DNA of 64,000 bases from Paenibacillus curdlanolyticus YK9 (GCF_000179615.1 NZ_AEDD01000005.1:349928-413927), one strand, 5' to 3'; positions 40,744-50,190 are shown, numbered from the stretch's first letter. Notes: a model not told the origin generated them from the letters alone. Made by a program: numbers and translations.

Positions 40744-42699
40744 ATGAAACCTACAACAATCGGCATGTTCGCCCACGTCGATGCGGGCAAAACAACATTG
40801 GCTGAGCAGTTGCTATATCATACGCAGAGCATTCGGGAGCGGGGAAGGGTCGACCATAAGGACGCCTACCTCGACAGTCATGAGATCGAGCGGGCAAGGG
40901 GCATTACCGTGTTCGCGGATCAAGCGGTCATGTCCTATAAGGGAAGAACCTATTATTTAATCGATACGCCGGGCCATGTCGATTTCTCGCCGGAGATGGA
41001 GCGGGCCATTCAAGTGATGGATTACGCCGTTCTGGTATTGAGCGCGGTGGAAGGCGTGCAGGGCCATACGGAAACGGTTTGGCAGCTGCTTCATAAGCAT
41101 CGCATCCCGACGTTTATGTTTATTAATAAAACGGATCGAGTGGGCGCCGATGTGGACCGCGTGCTCGGGGACATTCGCATGCATTTGACGTCAGAAGCGT
41201 GCTTGATAACGAATAGTTTCACAAACGGCGAAGTGGGCGAGGCTTTGCGGGAGAGCATGGCGGAGCGCGATGAGCAGCTGCTGGAGATGTTTCTGGCAGG
41301 TGAGGGTGATCAAGCGTTCTGGCTGCAGGCGCTGCAGGACATGATTCGCAGGCAAGAGATCGTACCTTGCGCAAGCGGGTCTGCTCTGCAGGATGACGGT
41401 GTGGTTGCATTGCTGGAGCAGCTGCATCTGTTAACGAAGGTTGATTATGACGCAGAGGCGCCATTCGGAGGACGCGTTTATAAAATTCGCCATGATAGCA
41501 ACGGCGTGCGATTGACCTATATCAAAGCATTAAGCGGGACGATGAAGGTGCGGGATGAGCTATGCTACGGAAGCGGGGACGAGCAGATTTGCGAGAAGGC
41601 GACGAGGCTTCTCATCGTGAACGGCAGCAAGTCGCATGCGGTCGATCAGGTGTCGGCCGGCGATTTATTCGCGGTCGTGGGGCTCTCAGGCGTCGAAGCA
41701 GGGCAAGGGCTAGGCCGCTATTCGGACAAGCTGGCTTATGAGCTGGTACCAACGCTCACGTCTAAGGTCATTTTCGATGATGCCTTGAACGTGAAGGATG
41801 TACTGAAGGCTTTTAAGATGCTGAATGCGGAGGACCCGTCATTGGATGTTGTCTGGGAGGAGAGCCTGCAGGAGATTCATATCCATGTCATGGGCATCAT
41901 CCAGCTTGAGGTGCTGCAGCAGCTTGTGCAGGATCGCTTCCAGCTTGCGGTCTCCTTCGGGAACCCAGAAATTTTGTACAAAGAGACGATCGGAACGACG
42001 GTCAGAGGGTATGGCCATTTTGAGCCGCTCCGGCATTATGCCGAGGTGCATCTGCTTCTGGAGCCTGGGGAGCGGGGAAGCGGGATCACGTTCTTTAACG
42101 TGTGCCACGCGAACGACTTGAGCATCGGCAATCAGAATTTGATCCGAACGCATCTCTTCGAGCGCGACCATCATGGCTTATTGACGGGCATGCCGCTGAC
42201 CGATATTCGGATTACGCTGCTGACGGGCGCTGCGCATAATGAGCATACGCACGGCGGCGATTTTCGCGAAGCGGCGTATCGGGCGTTAAGGCAGGGCTTG
42301 GAGAAAGCGGAAAATATCCTGCTGGAGCCGTATTATGCGTTCAAAATCAAGGTCGAACTCGACGAGCTGGGCAAGGTGCTGTCCGACATCCAGCGGGCTT
42401 CGGGCCGGTTCGATCCGCCGACCACAACGGCTGCGCATGCGGTCGTGACGGGCAAAGCGCCTGTAGCCACCTTCATGGGATACAGCACGGAGCTTGCCGC
42501 TTATACGCATGGCAGAGGCATCATCCATCTCGTCTTCGGCGGCTATGAGCGCTGCCATAACGAACAAGCGATCATCGATCGCAAAGCTTACCGGAAGGAT
42601 GCCGATCCGCTGTATTCGTCGTCTTCGATTTTCTGCGCGAAGGGGCATGGCTATACCGTGCCGTGGGATGAAGCGGAGGCGAAGATGCATTTGCTGTAG
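40744..42699 (+). CDS. Tet(M)/Tet(O)-like ribosomal protection GTPase (EF-G family)
   Basis: A 651-residue translational GTPase: G1 AHVDAGKTT, G2 RARGITV, G3 DTPGHVDF, G4 NKTD, then EF-G domains II-V (HIHVMGIIQLEVLQ in domain III; GYGHFEPLRHYAEV opening domain IV). Length and layout match the Tet(M)/Otr(A) family rather than EF-G (about 690 residues). It probably frees ribosomes from tetracyclines or a related blocker. No leader peptide or transposon features accompany it, so it looks like a native chromosomal member of uncertain drug range. AAGGGGATACCT precedes the ATG. Confidence 0.82.
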   Translation: MKPTTIGMFAHVDAGKTTLAEQLLYHTQSIRERGRVDHKDAYLDSHEIERARGITVFADQAVMSYKGRTYYLIDTPGHVDFSPEMERAIQVMDYAVLVLSAVEGVQGHTETVWQLLHKHRIPTFMFINKTDRVGADVDRVLGDIRMHLTSEACLITNSFTNGEVGEALRESMAERDEQLLEMFLAGEGDQAFWLQALQDMIRRQEIVPCASGSALQDDGVVALLEQLHLLTKVDYDAEAPFGGRVYKIRHDSNGVRLTYIKALSGTMKVRDELCYGSGDEQICEKATRLLIVNGSKSHAVDQVSAGDLFAVVGLSGVEAGQGLGRYSDKLAYELVPTLTSKVIFDDALNVKDVLKAFKMLNAEDPSLDVVWEESLQEIHIHVMGIIQLEVLQQLVQDRFQLAVSFGNPEILYKETIGTTVRGYGHFEPLRHYAEVHLLLEPGERGSGITFFNVCHANDLSIGNQNLIRTHLFERDHHGLLTGMPLTDIRITLLTGAAHNEHTHGGDFREAAYRALRQGLEKAENILLEPYYAFKIKVELDELGKVLSDIQRASGRFDPPTTTAAHAVVTGKAPVATFMGYSTELAAYTHGRGIIHLVFGGYERCHNEQAIIDRKAYRKDADPLYSSSSIFCAKGHGYTVPWDEAEAKMHLL

Positions 42700-42801
42700 C
42701 GTTCAGCACGACGGCGTTCGGCCTTAGTTATTTATACGAACCGTGATAGAATGGTACAGATCGTATGCATTAGCAGAAGTGACGATTTAGGAGGCGATCC
42801 A

Positions 42802-43371
42802 ATGGGAAGAAAACAATCCTTCACTGAAACGGAGCTGCTTGACGTAACCAAGCGATTGATCCTTGATCACGGCTATGACGGATTCCATCTCCAGCTGCTT
42901 TCGCGGCATTTGCCTGGTGCACGAAGCACCATTTATCAATATTATTCCAATAAAGAAGAGATCGTGGCCGCTTGCATGAAGCGCGTCATCACGGAGATGC
43001 TGGCCAACGCATCAGAGGTGGATGAAACGGATGTCATGGAGGCGCTCCAGCAGGTGCTTCTCGTCTACGTGGAGGAATCCAAGCTTCATCAGCTTTTGGG
43101 TGATGCCCATAAAATTAATACCGCGAATTCTCCGGCCGCGAAGAAGGACCTTGCATTTGTCGAGGAAGCGCATAAGACCCTCAAGGTTCAGCTCACGCGT
43201 CTGTTCGGGCGAGCGCAGCAGGAGGGGCTGCTAAGGGAGGATGTTCCGCTGCCAGCGCTGATCGGCGTGTTCTTTAACCTGATCAATACGCCTAACATGC
43301 TGAATGTTCCTACGCCGCAGTGGGGCAAGCTCTTGTTTCAAATGTGGATGGGAGGCGCCAAAAAAGAATAA
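42802..43371 (+). CDS. TetR-family regulator of the adjacent ABC exporter
   Basis: A 189-residue protein: N-terminal HTH (residues 5-60; LSRHLPGARSTIYQYYSNKEEIV) and a C-terminal ligand domain. TTAGGAGGCGATCC precedes the ATG at 42802. Two identical palindromes TGACACATGTGTCA lie between it and the exporter genes it precedes, as in TetR-regulated HrtBA heme exporter loci. It likely represses the permease and ATPase genes and releases on ligand binding; heme is a reasonable guess, not shown. Confidence 0.87.
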   Translation: MGRKQSFTETELLDVTKRLILDHGYDGFHLQLLSRHLPGARSTIYQYYSNKEEIVAACMKRVITEMLANASEVDETDVMEALQQVLLVYVEESKLHQLLGDAHKINTANSPAAKKDLAFVEEAHKTLKVQLTRLFGRAQQEGLLREDVPLPALIGVFFNLINTPNMLNVPTPQWGKLLFQMWMGGAKKE

Positions 43372-43387
43372 GGAGCCTAACTTTACT

Positions 43388-43401
43388 TGACACATGTGTC
43401 A
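43388..43401. promoter_or_regulatory. TetR-family operator, copy 1
   Basis: A perfect 14-bp palindrome TGACACATGTGTCA, 16 bases after the regulator gene. A half-site TGTGTGTCA follows at 43426-43434. Confidence 0.75.
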
Positions 43402-43447
43402 CTTATGTTGTTCAATAAGTGGGATGTGTGTCATGATTCGCGATAAT

Positions 43448-43465
43448 TTTGACACATGTGTCAAA
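43448..43465. promoter_or_regulatory. TetR-family operator, copy 2
   Basis: A perfect 18-bp palindrome TTTGACACATGTGTCAAA sharing the 14-bp core of copy 1. It abuts a TATAAA (43466-43471) 20 bases before the permease start codon, so binding would block the promoter. Confidence 0.78.
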
Positions 43466-43490
43466 TATAAAGGCGCGAGGAGTTGGTTCC

Positions 43491-44612
43491 GTGTTTTTGG
43501 CAATGAAAGAATTGATGCGCAATAAAATGAGGTTTTTCATGATCGTCATTATTTTCGTGCTTGTATCTTGGCTGGTATTGATTTTGTCAGGCTTGGGTAA
43601 TGGACTGTCCACGCTTGCCGCGGCAACATTCAAAAACATGAAGGCAGATTACGTCGTTTTCGAACAAGGGTCGCAGTCATCCATGAGCAAGTCGCTGATG
43701 TCGGATCAGTTGGTCGCAGAAGTGAAGCAATTGCCGAATGTTGAAGATGCCTCGCCGATGGGAAATACGATGGCCACGGCGCTAAAGGGGAACAGCACCA
43801 AAAATGAGGACAAGGTGGATATCGCGATTATAGGTATTGACCCCGGCAGCTTCTTGGAGCCGGCTGTCGTGGAAGGGAAGGGACTGTCTGCCGATAACCT
43901 GAACGGCATCATCGCGAATGCAACGATGAAGGATGACGGGTTTAAGCTCGGCGATACCTTCCAATTGGACGGGACGAACGAATCGCTGACGATTATCGGC
44001 TTTGTCGAGAATCAAACGTACAACCATGTAGCGGCGGTGTTCGCGCCGATGGCCGAATGGCGGAAGATAACGTTCTCGGCACCCGGCTCGGATAAAGGAA
44101 TAGAGAATCCCGTCAATGCGATTATGCTGCAGGGCAAGGATATCGACCCGAGCGTCATTAATGCGAAGCTCTCGAATACGGATACGGTTACCCGTGCAGC
44201 TGCCGTGAAAGGCATGCCGGGCTTTAAAGAGGAGAATGCTTCTATTACGATGATGCTCGCATTTTTGCTGACGATCTCCGCATTCGTGCTTGGCGTGTTC
44301 TTCTACGTGGTGACGATGCAGAAAACGAACCAATTCGGCATTATGAAGGCCATCGGCGCTAAGAATGGGTTTTTGGGAAGAGCCATTATCTCTCAAGTGC
44401 TTGTGCTGTCTGTAATGAGCATTGCGGCTGGAATATTGCTCACCTATGGGACGGCGGCTGTCATTCCAAAGGCCATACCGTTCAAGCTCGATTCGAGTCT
44501 TGTCATTAATTACTCCATTGTTTTGCTAATTATTGCGATGCTAAGCTCGTTGGTATCGGTGCGCAAAATGACAAAAATCGATCCGCTGAAGGCGCTCGGG
44601 AGGGTAGAATAA
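43491..44612 (+). CDS. ABC transporter permease, HrtB/FtsX-like
   Basis: A 373-residue permease with one N-terminal membrane segment, a large extracytoplasmic domain (about residues 45-255, MacB-like) and three C-terminal segments, ending VRKMTKIDPLKALGRVE as in FtsX-type permeases. The N-terminus (MFLAMKELMRNKMRF) resembles HrtB heme exporters. The start is GTG at 43491 with GAGGAG eight bases upstream. Its stop codon overlaps the ATPase start by one base. Confidence 0.88.
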   Translation: MFLAMKELMRNKMRFFMIVIIFVLVSWLVLILSGLGNGLSTLAAATFKNMKADYVVFEQGSQSSMSKSLMSDQLVAEVKQLPNVEDASPMGNTMATALKGNSTKNEDKVDIAIIGIDPGSFLEPAVVEGKGLSADNLNGIIANATMKDDGFKLGDTFQLDGTNESLTIIGFVENQTYNHVAAVFAPMAEWRKITFSAPGSDKGIENPVNAIMLQGKDIDPSVINAKLSNTDTVTRAAAVKGMPGFKEENASITMMLAFLLTISAFVLGVFFYVVTMQKTNQFGIMKAIGAKNGFLGRAIISQVLVLSVMSIAAGILLTYGTAAVIPKAIPFKLDSSLVINYSIVLLIIAMLSSLVSVRKMTKIDPLKALGRVE

Positions 44613-45334
44613 TGAGTAGAGGATTGCAAATCAGTGGCGTCAGCAAGCATTTTTCCGAAGGGAGCAATCGGGTCTCCGCGCTTGAGCAAGTGTCCATTAC
44701 GGTAGAGCCGGGCGAGTTTGTCGCCGTAGTGGGCCCCTCCGGTTCAGGCAAGAGCACGTTCTTGTCGATTGCGGGTGCGCTGCTTAGAGCCTCCGAAGGA
44801 GAAGTGAGAATCAATGGGCAAGATATCTCGAAGCTTTCCGCACGGGAATTGTCCAATGTTCGGTTGCAGGAAATCGGGTTCATTATGCAATCGTCGAATT
44901 TGGTTCCTTATTTGAATGTTCTTGACCAATTGCTCGTCGTGAAGAGGATGTCCGGCAAGGTGAGAGCCGAGGATAAAGCGTTCGCCATCAAGCTGCTGGA
45001 AGGACTCGGGCTTGGCGCGAAGCTGAAGGGATTTCCGGAGGAGCTATCGGGCGGCGAGAAGCAGCGAACAGCCATCGCGCGGGCTTTGATGAACAACCCG
45101 AACGTTATATTGGCGGACGAGCCGACAGCCAGCCTGGATACCAAGCGCGCGCATGAAGTGGTGAGCCTAATTGCGCATGAGGTGAAGTCACGGCAAAAAG
45201 CAGCGGTGATGGTTACTCACGATGAGCGGATGCTTGCCTACTGCGATAAGGTGTACCGAATGGAGGACGGCAAATTGTCATTAGCCTTATCCGATGCCGT
45301 GCATGCTCCAATGACGGCTAAAGCAGGCCATTAG
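44612..45334 (+). CDS. ABC transporter ATPase, HrtA/LolD/MacB-type
   Basis: A 240-residue ATPase with Walker [11 protein letters not shown]-loop, signature LSGGEKQR, Walker [13 protein letters not shown] and the switch His in VMVTHDERM. It powers the preceding permease, to which it is translationally coupled (TAATG overlap). With the TetR gene and operators this forms a three-gene export system. Confidence 0.93.
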   Translation: MSRGLQISGVSKHFSEGSNRVSALEQVSITVEPGEFVAVVGPSGSGKSTFLSIAGALLRASEGEVRINGQDISKLSARELSNVRLQEIGFIMQSSNLVPYLNVLDQLLVVKRMSGKVRAEDKAFAIKLLEGLGLGAKLKGFPEELSGGEKQRTAIARALMNNPNVILADEPTASLDTKRAHEVVSLIAHEVKSRQKAAVMVTHDERMLAYCDKVYRMEDGKLSLALSDAVHAPMTAKAGH

Positions 45335-45353
45335 ACTTTCTATAGTCCAGCAG

Positions 45354-45391
45354 AGGGCACAACACGATCACGTGTTGCGCCCCTTTTTTTA
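45354..45391 (+). terminator. Intrinsic terminator of the exporter operon
   Basis: GGGCACAACACG pairs with CGTGTTGCGCCC across a short loop with a mismatch, followed by T8. Confidence 0.92.
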
Positions 45392-45422
45392 TTCCGGATA
45401 AGTGGTTGGCCAATGCGACAGA

Positions 45423-45896
45423 TTATTTCTTATCGATACTTAGCTCTTTAGAAATACCGAAGCTTTCCGAATGGTTATTTTCAGCTAATACGAGCTTAAT
45501 TGTGTTCTTTCCTTCTCTTAAGGCTTGAAGAGGATAAGGAACCGTGTCCTTGATTGGACCTACCAGACTGCCGTTCAAATAGAAGTGGATATGTCCTTCC
45601 CCGTCTACGGGAGCCCCTTCATAGTGTTCACTCGATAGCTTTAGATTCGTGGTAACCTTTAGATAATAGATACCATCTTCTTCATAGCTGGAAGCATCAA
45701 GCGAATATTTCATTTCTTTATTCGGCTTAGGATTAGCTGGAGCCGCTGTCTCTGAATGCGCAGTGTGCGAATTGTCCGAAGAAGCGGTTGTCCCATCGGA
45801 TGCCTTATTGCGCGAACTTGTTGTGTTGTCTCCGCAGCCAACTAGGCTAAAGACAATGAGTAATAGCGAAATTAAAATAAGGTACGATTTGAACAC
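45423..45896 (-). CDS. Lipoprotein of unknown function
   Basis: A 157-residue protein with a lipoprotein signal (LLLIVFSLVGC), a Ser/Thr/His-rich linker, and a beta-rich domain with GEGHIHFYLNG and NNHSESFG. The spaced His residues recall small extracytoplasmic metal-binding domains, but this is only suggestive. The start is GTG at 45896 with GAGGGGG upstream; the longer frame from 45950 places charged residues before the signal peptide. Confidence 0.75.
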   Translation of the reverse strand: MFKSYLILISLLLIVFSLVGCGDNTTSSRNKASDGTTASSDNSHTAHSETAAPANPKPNKEMKYSLDASSYEEDGIYYLKVTTNLKLSSEHYEGAPVDGEGHIHFYLNGSLVGPIKDTVPYPLQALREGKNTIKLVLAENNHSESFGISKELSIDKK

Positions 45897-46042
45897 TTGT
45901 CTAACCCCCTCGTGGTAGGCAATAATTGTATTTTGAGGATCCTCTAGCAACTATTTTATAGGCAAACAAACCCATGCTTACATACTTTCATGAAAGGGTT
46001 TTCGCTAGATTGCTTAATCGATGAAAGAAAGGGTGAACGGGT

Positions 46043-46456
46043 ATGGTCGATCACATTGATTTAGAAATCATACGTTGTTTGCAAAGTAACGCAAGAATGC
46101 AATGGAAACAAATCGGCGAGGCGGTTCATATGTCCGGGGTTGCTGTGGCCAATCGGATACAGCGACTTGAGGACACAGGAGTTATCGAAGGGTATACGGT
46201 GAGGTTAAATGAAAAAATGTTGGGGAACATCTACTGCGTTTTTGTAACCGTTATGATGAAAGACTATCAGCATACGAAGTTCCAAGCATTCATACAACAG
46301 CGTGATGAGATCAAAGAGGCCCACCGTGTTAGCGGTGAGCCGTGTTTTATTCTGAAAGTTCAAGTGGCTGATCAAGACGAGCTATCTAAGCTGCTGGATG
46401 AGATCCTTGTGTATGGCCATTATAAAATCAATATTTCTATTGGACAGTATAAGTAA
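46043..46456 (+). CDS. Lrp/AsnC-family transcriptional regulator
   Basis: A 137-residue protein with an N-terminal winged HTH (residues 3-50, IGEAVHMSGVAVANRIQRLEDTGVIEGY) and a C-terminal RAM ligand domain (55-135). Lrp-type proteins respond to amino acids. No amino acid gene is adjacent, so the target is unknown. GAAAGGGTGAACGGGT lies before the ATG. Confidence 0.88.
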   Translation: MVDHIDLEIIRCLQSNARMQWKQIGEAVHMSGVAVANRIQRLEDTGVIEGYTVRLNEKMLGNIYCVFVTVMMKDYQHTKFQAFIQQRDEIKEAHRVSGEPCFILKVQVADQDELSKLLDEILVYGHYKINISIGQYK

Positions 46457-46460
46457 AATC

Positions 46461-46487
46461 AAAAGGGCGCCCTAGTGGCGTCCTTTT
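46461..46487 (+). terminator. Intrinsic terminator
   Basis: AAAAGGGCGCC pairs with GGCGTCCTTTT across CTAGT, with a T-rich end. Confidence 0.8.
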
Positions 46488-46630
46488 AATCTTACTCCAC
46501 GGTTAGCGAATGTAGAGGATCAGCATGTGTAGGACACATGAATCAAGGATGATTTACAGCTCTCTATTTAAGTGATAAACTTACAACAACTTAAGCATTT
46601 TTGCATAATATAATTAAGGGTGAAATAAAT

Positions 46631-47416
46631 ATGAACCAAGATGAACGGCTAAAGCACATTCTCGCCCATTTGAAGGAAAACGGCAATATTCGCATTGAGC
46701 AAATTTGCGAGAATTACTCGGTGTCTCGGGACAGTGCCCGGCGCGATCTGGTGAAGCTGGAGGAAGCGCAGCTTATCGTGCGAACCCACGGCGGCGCGAT
46801 CCTTGCTTCGCCGAAGCTGTCCACGAAGCCCTATGAGGAGCGGTTGGACAATCTGGGTGCCAAGAAGCGTATCGGAAGAGCGGCAGCGGCGCTTATTCAA
46901 GATGGCGAGACGCTATTTCTGAACGCTTCCACGACGGTGCAGGCGGCAGTGGAGGCTTGCGCAGGCAAGGATATTTATCTTACAGCTGTTACGAATTCGA
47001 TCGATACGGCTGCTGTATTGGGTAAAAGCCCGAACGCTAAGGTACATCTGCTTGGCGGGCAATACAACGCATGGCACCGAAGCGTGACCGGCCCGCAGAC
47101 GGTTGCGATGATTCGCGATTTTCGAGCGCAAACCTTGCTTCTGGGCGCCTGCGCGATAACGCCGGACGGCTTATCCAGCCCCGTATTGGATGAGACCTAT
47201 GTGAAGCGAGAAATGATCGCGATGGCAGATCGGGTAATCGTTCTTGCAGACAGCGGGAAATACCAGCAATCCTTTCTCCACCATGTATGCAGCTTGGACA
47301 AGATCGATGTGCTGATTACGGATGCGGAGCCGCCTGCAGCGGTGAAAGAGGTACTGGTCGGCAATGGAGTTGAACTCATTATCGCGTTAGAAGGGGAGAG
47401 CCATAATGAAAATTAA
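46631..47416 (+). CDS. DeoR-family transcriptional regulator
   Basis: A 261-residue protein: DeoR HTH (residues 5-58, IEQICENYSVSRDSARRDLVKLE) followed by the phosphosugar-sensing DeoRC domain (75-235; FLNASTTVQAAVEAC, LLGACAITPDGLSSP). Members are repressors relieved by phosphorylated sugars. The ATG at 46631 has AAGGGTG upstream. It overlaps the oxidoreductase gene by 11 bases, so the two form an operon and the regulator likely controls this sugar-alcohol or sugar pathway. Confidence 0.9.
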   Translation: MNQDERLKHILAHLKENGNIRIEQICENYSVSRDSARRDLVKLEEAQLIVRTHGGAILASPKLSTKPYEERLDNLGAKKRIGRAAAALIQDGETLFLNASTTVQAAVEACAGKDIYLTAVTNSIDTAAVLGKSPNAKVHLLGGQYNAWHRSVTGPQTVAMIRDFRAQTLLLGACAITPDGLSSPVLDETYVKREMIAMADRVIVLADSGKYQQSFLHHVCSLDKIDVLITDAEPPAAVKEVLVGNGVELIIALEGESHNEN

Positions 47417-48452
47417 TGTAGGCTTGGTCGGCTACGGCTTGTCGGGGTCCGTGTTTCATGCGCCAATCATTCATGGCGTAGAGGGAATGCATCTCCAAGC
47501 GGTTGTTTCCTCGGATGCGGCGAAGGTGAATAAGGACTACCCTGAGGTTCACGTATTTGCGGATATCGATGCGCTAGTCGCGCAGAGCGAGATTGATTTG
47601 GTCGTCATCTGTTCGCCCAACACAACGCACTATGCGTATGCGAAGAAAGCGATATTAGCTGGCAAGCATGTCGTGGCGGAAAAACCGTTCACCGTTGATA
47701 CGAACGAAGCGAATGAATTAATTGCGCTGGCCCGAGAGCATAAGGTCCAATTGGCCGTTTATCAAAACCGCAGATGGGATAACGATTTCCTCACGATCCA
47801 ATCGTTGCTGGAAACCGGCATGCTGGGCAGGCTATCGACCTATGAAGCGCATTTTGACCGGTATAGGCCAGAGGTTCGCAATCGCTGGCGCGAGCAAAAT
47901 CTCCCCGGGTCGGGCATCCTGTACGATCTTGGCTCGCATTTGATCGATCAGGCGCTTTATCTGTTCGGCAAGCCGCAAACGGTATGGGCGGACATCCGAA
48001 CGGAGCGGGACGGCGGCCAGTCGGATGATTATTTCCACCTTATTCTCGGATATCCGCAGCTTAGGGTCATTCTGCACTCCGGCTCTCTCGTTAAGCTGGC
48101 CGGACCTCGATATATGCTGCACGGTGATAAAGGAAGCTTCGTCAAATACGGGCTGGACCCGCAGGAAGACCAGCTGAAGGCGGGCAAGCATCCCGGCGAT
48201 TCGGGCTGGGGCGAAGATCTCCCGGAGCTTTATGGCAAACTAAGCACGGAAGTCGGCGGCTTGCCTATGGAGGCGATCATCGGAACATTGCCGGGGAAAT
48301 ATGAAGCATTCTACGAGGGAATGGCCGCAGCCATTCGCTCAGGCGAAGCTGTTCCTGTGTCGGGAGAACAAGCGCGCGACACCATTCGGATTATCGAATG
48401 CGCGGTTCAAAGCCATCGCGAGCAGCGGACGATCCAACTAGAGGCGCAATAG
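47406..48452 (+). CDS. Gfo/Idh/MocA-family oxidoreductase
   Basis: A 348-residue enzyme: NAD(P)-binding N-terminus (VGLVGYGLSGSVFHAP), catalytic motif AEKPFTVD and substrate domain with GILYDLGSHLIDQAL. It resembles YvaA/YrbE-type inositol or sugar dehydrogenases (FHAP motif). It overlaps the DeoR gene and is its probable target. GGGGAGAGCCATA precedes the ATG inside the DeoR gene. Confidence 0.9.
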   Translation: MKINVGLVGYGLSGSVFHAPIIHGVEGMHLQAVVSSDAAKVNKDYPEVHVFADIDALVAQSEIDLVVICSPNTTHYAYAKKAILAGKHVVAEKPFTVDTNEANELIALAREHKVQLAVYQNRRWDNDFLTIQSLLETGMLGRLSTYEAHFDRYRPEVRNRWREQNLPGSGILYDLGSHLIDQALYLFGKPQTVWADIRTERDGGQSDDYFHLILGYPQLRVILHSGSLVKLAGPRYMLHGDKGSFVKYGLDPQEDQLKAGKHPGDSGWGEDLPELYGKLSTEVGGLPMEAIIGTLPGKYEAFYEGMAAAIRSGEAVPVSGEQARDTIRIIECAVQSHREQRTIQLEAQ

Positions 48453-48462
48453 CATATAGATG

Positions 48463-48501
48463 AGCCCCTTAAGCTGACGTATCAGCTTAAGGGGCTTTTT
48501 G
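48463..48501 (+). terminator. Intrinsic terminator
   Basis: A 15-bp perfect stem (AGCCCCTTAAGCTGA and its complement) with a 4-base loop and T5. Confidence 0.94.
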
Positions 48502-48656
48502 CGCAGCAGCAGAAGATAGTTTCTGACATTGATCTCCTTGATCATTTTACATTTTGGATACAACTTCGTGTCGGTTTGGAAACAGGCATTCGGTACACTG
48601 GGCGTATCTCAGGAGGAGCGGCTTCAGCTCCGACAGCAAAGGAGAACGTTAACATC

Positions 48657-49160
48657 ATGCAGCAGGGGAATGAGGGGTTCAACGAGCTTTATATGCGGTA
48701 TAACCGCTTCGTATATGTAACGGCGTATGCCATAGTCAAGGATCGCTTCTTGGCTCAGGACGTTGTGCAAGAGGTGTTTCTCAATCTATACCTCCATCAG
48801 GATTCGATTAGGGGCGCCGCCAACAAACAAGCGTGGATTAGAGCTTCTACGCGCAATAAGGCAATTGATTTCTGGCGGAAGAAAATGAAAAGCGGGACGC
48901 TCCTGACGGGACAAATCGAGCATATGTACGAATCAACAGCTGGCGGGGCAGAGGTTTCCGACGTGGTCACTGATGCGCTGGAGATGGTGGCGAGGCTGGA
49001 GCCGGGGCTGCAGCAGCCGTTGCTTCGCTATGCGTTCGACCAGTCCTATCAGCAAATCGCTTGCGCGCAGCATACGACGATCGGCGCGGTAAAAGCGAGA
49101 ATTCATCGTGCGAGGAAAAAGCTGCGCGAGATGGCGCGGGAGTCGGGCTGCCGGACATAG
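48657..49160 (+). CDS. ECF-type sigma-70 family factor, no adjacent anti-sigma
   Basis: A 167-residue protein with sigma region 2 (NELYMRYNRFVYVTAYAIVKD, then AQDVVQEVFLNLYLH) and region 4 (LEPGLQQPLLRYAFDQSYQQIA, GAVKARIHRARKKL). The ATG at 48657 has AAAGGAG about 11 bases upstream. No anti-sigma gene is next to it; a LysR gene follows. A candidate ECF promoter upstream has unusual spacing. Target genes unknown. Confidence 0.85.
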   Translation: MQQGNEGFNELYMRYNRFVYVTAYAIVKDRFLAQDVVQEVFLNLYLHQDSIRGAANKQAWIRASTRNKAIDFWRKKMKSGTLLTGQIEHMYESTAGGAEVSDVVTDALEMVARLEPGLQQPLLRYAFDQSYQQIACAQHTTIGAVKARIHRARKKLREMARESGCRT

Positions 49161-49226
49161 CATTGTACGAATGTCCTTATCTGGGCTACACTATACTCAT
49201 TAAGTACCTTAGAAGGACGGTTCCCT

Positions 49227-50168
49227 ATGACGCTTCAGCAATTAAAATATATCCTCACCATCGTAAGCTGCGGCTCCATAAGCGAGGCAGCCAAGCAGCT
49301 GTTTATTTCGCAGCCTAGCTTGTCCAGCGCGGTTAAGGAGCTTGAGCAGGAGATTGGCGTCGAAATTTTCGTGCGCTCATCCAAAGGGATCGTGCTGTCG
49401 AACGAAGGCGCAGAGTTTTTATCCTATGCGCGGCAAGTCGTCGAACAGGCAGAGCTGCTGGAGCAGCGTTACCTGAATAAGAAGCCTTCCAAGAAGCTGT
49501 GCTCGATCTCGACTCAGCATTATGCATTTTCGGTTCAGGCGTTCGTCAGCTTGTTGAAGGATCTGAATACGAACGAGTACGAGTGTACGCTTCGCGAAAC
49601 GAGAACGCATGAGATTATCGAGGATGTGCGCAACATGCGCAGCGAGATCGGCGTTCTTTATCTCAATGATTTTAACCAGAAGGTTATGATGAAAATGCTC
49701 AAGGAAAGCGATCTGCAATTCCATCCGCTGTTTACTGCAGAGCCGCATGTGTTCATCAGCTCGGAGCATCCGCTGGCGGCCAAGACGATGCTGGAAATTG
49801 AGGACCTGGATGAATTCCCGTGCCTGGCTTTCGAGCAGGGCGAGTACAATTCGTTCTATTTCTCGGAGGAAATCTTAAGCACGCGGGCGCTGAAGAAGAA
49901 GATACTGGTCAGCGACCGGGCGACCTTGTTTAATCTGCTCATCGGACTCAACGGCTACACGATCAGCTCGGGCGTGCTGAACGCGGATCTGAATGGCGAG
50001 CAAATCACATCCGTGCGCTTGCGGACGGACGAGTATATGCAGATCGGATACATCACGAATAAAAAGGTGAACTTGAGCCAGCTTGCCATCGACTATGTGC
50101 GGAAGCTGAAAGATGTGATTTCAGATGTCGGCTACGCCATTATAAACGAAGAGGATGAGCTCGCCTGA
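49227..50168 (+). CDS. LysR-family transcriptional regulator
   Basis: A 313-residue regulator: N-terminal HTH (residues 1-60; GSISEAAKQLFISQPSLSSA) and a LysR substrate-binding domain (90-300). It is convergent with metE, 22 bases apart, separated by one terminator. Control of methionine synthesis is conceivable but is not shown by the sequence. AGAAGGACGG precedes the ATG. Confidence 0.9.
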   Translation: MTLQQLKYILTIVSCGSISEAAKQLFISQPSLSSAVKELEQEIGVEIFVRSSKGIVLSNEGAEFLSYARQVVEQAELLEQRYLNKKPSKKLCSISTQHYAFSVQAFVSLLKDLNTNEYECTLRETRTHEIIEDVRNMRSEIGVLYLNDFNQKVMMKMLKESDLQFHPLFTAEPHVFISSEHPLAAKTMLEIEDLDEFPCLAFEQGEYNSFYFSEEILSTRALKKKILVSDRATLFNLLIGLNGYTISSGVLNADLNGEQITSVRLRTDEYMQIGYITNKKVNLSQLAIDYVRKLKDVISDVGYAIINEEDELA

Positions 50169-50185
50169 GCTCATCCTCTTTTTCA
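50151..50185. terminator. Bidirectional terminator overlapping the LysR stop codon
   Basis: GAGGATGAGCTC pairs with GAGCTCATCCTC across GCCT, followed by T5; on the other strand it ends metE. The stem includes the last codons of the LysR gene. Confidence 0.93.
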
Positions 50186-50190
50186 CATAA

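Noticed and set aside
48577-48608. ECF-type autoregulated promoter (GGAAAC ... CGTATC) before the orphan sigma factor
   Set aside because: The spacer is about 19 bases instead of 16-17, so the match is not convincing.
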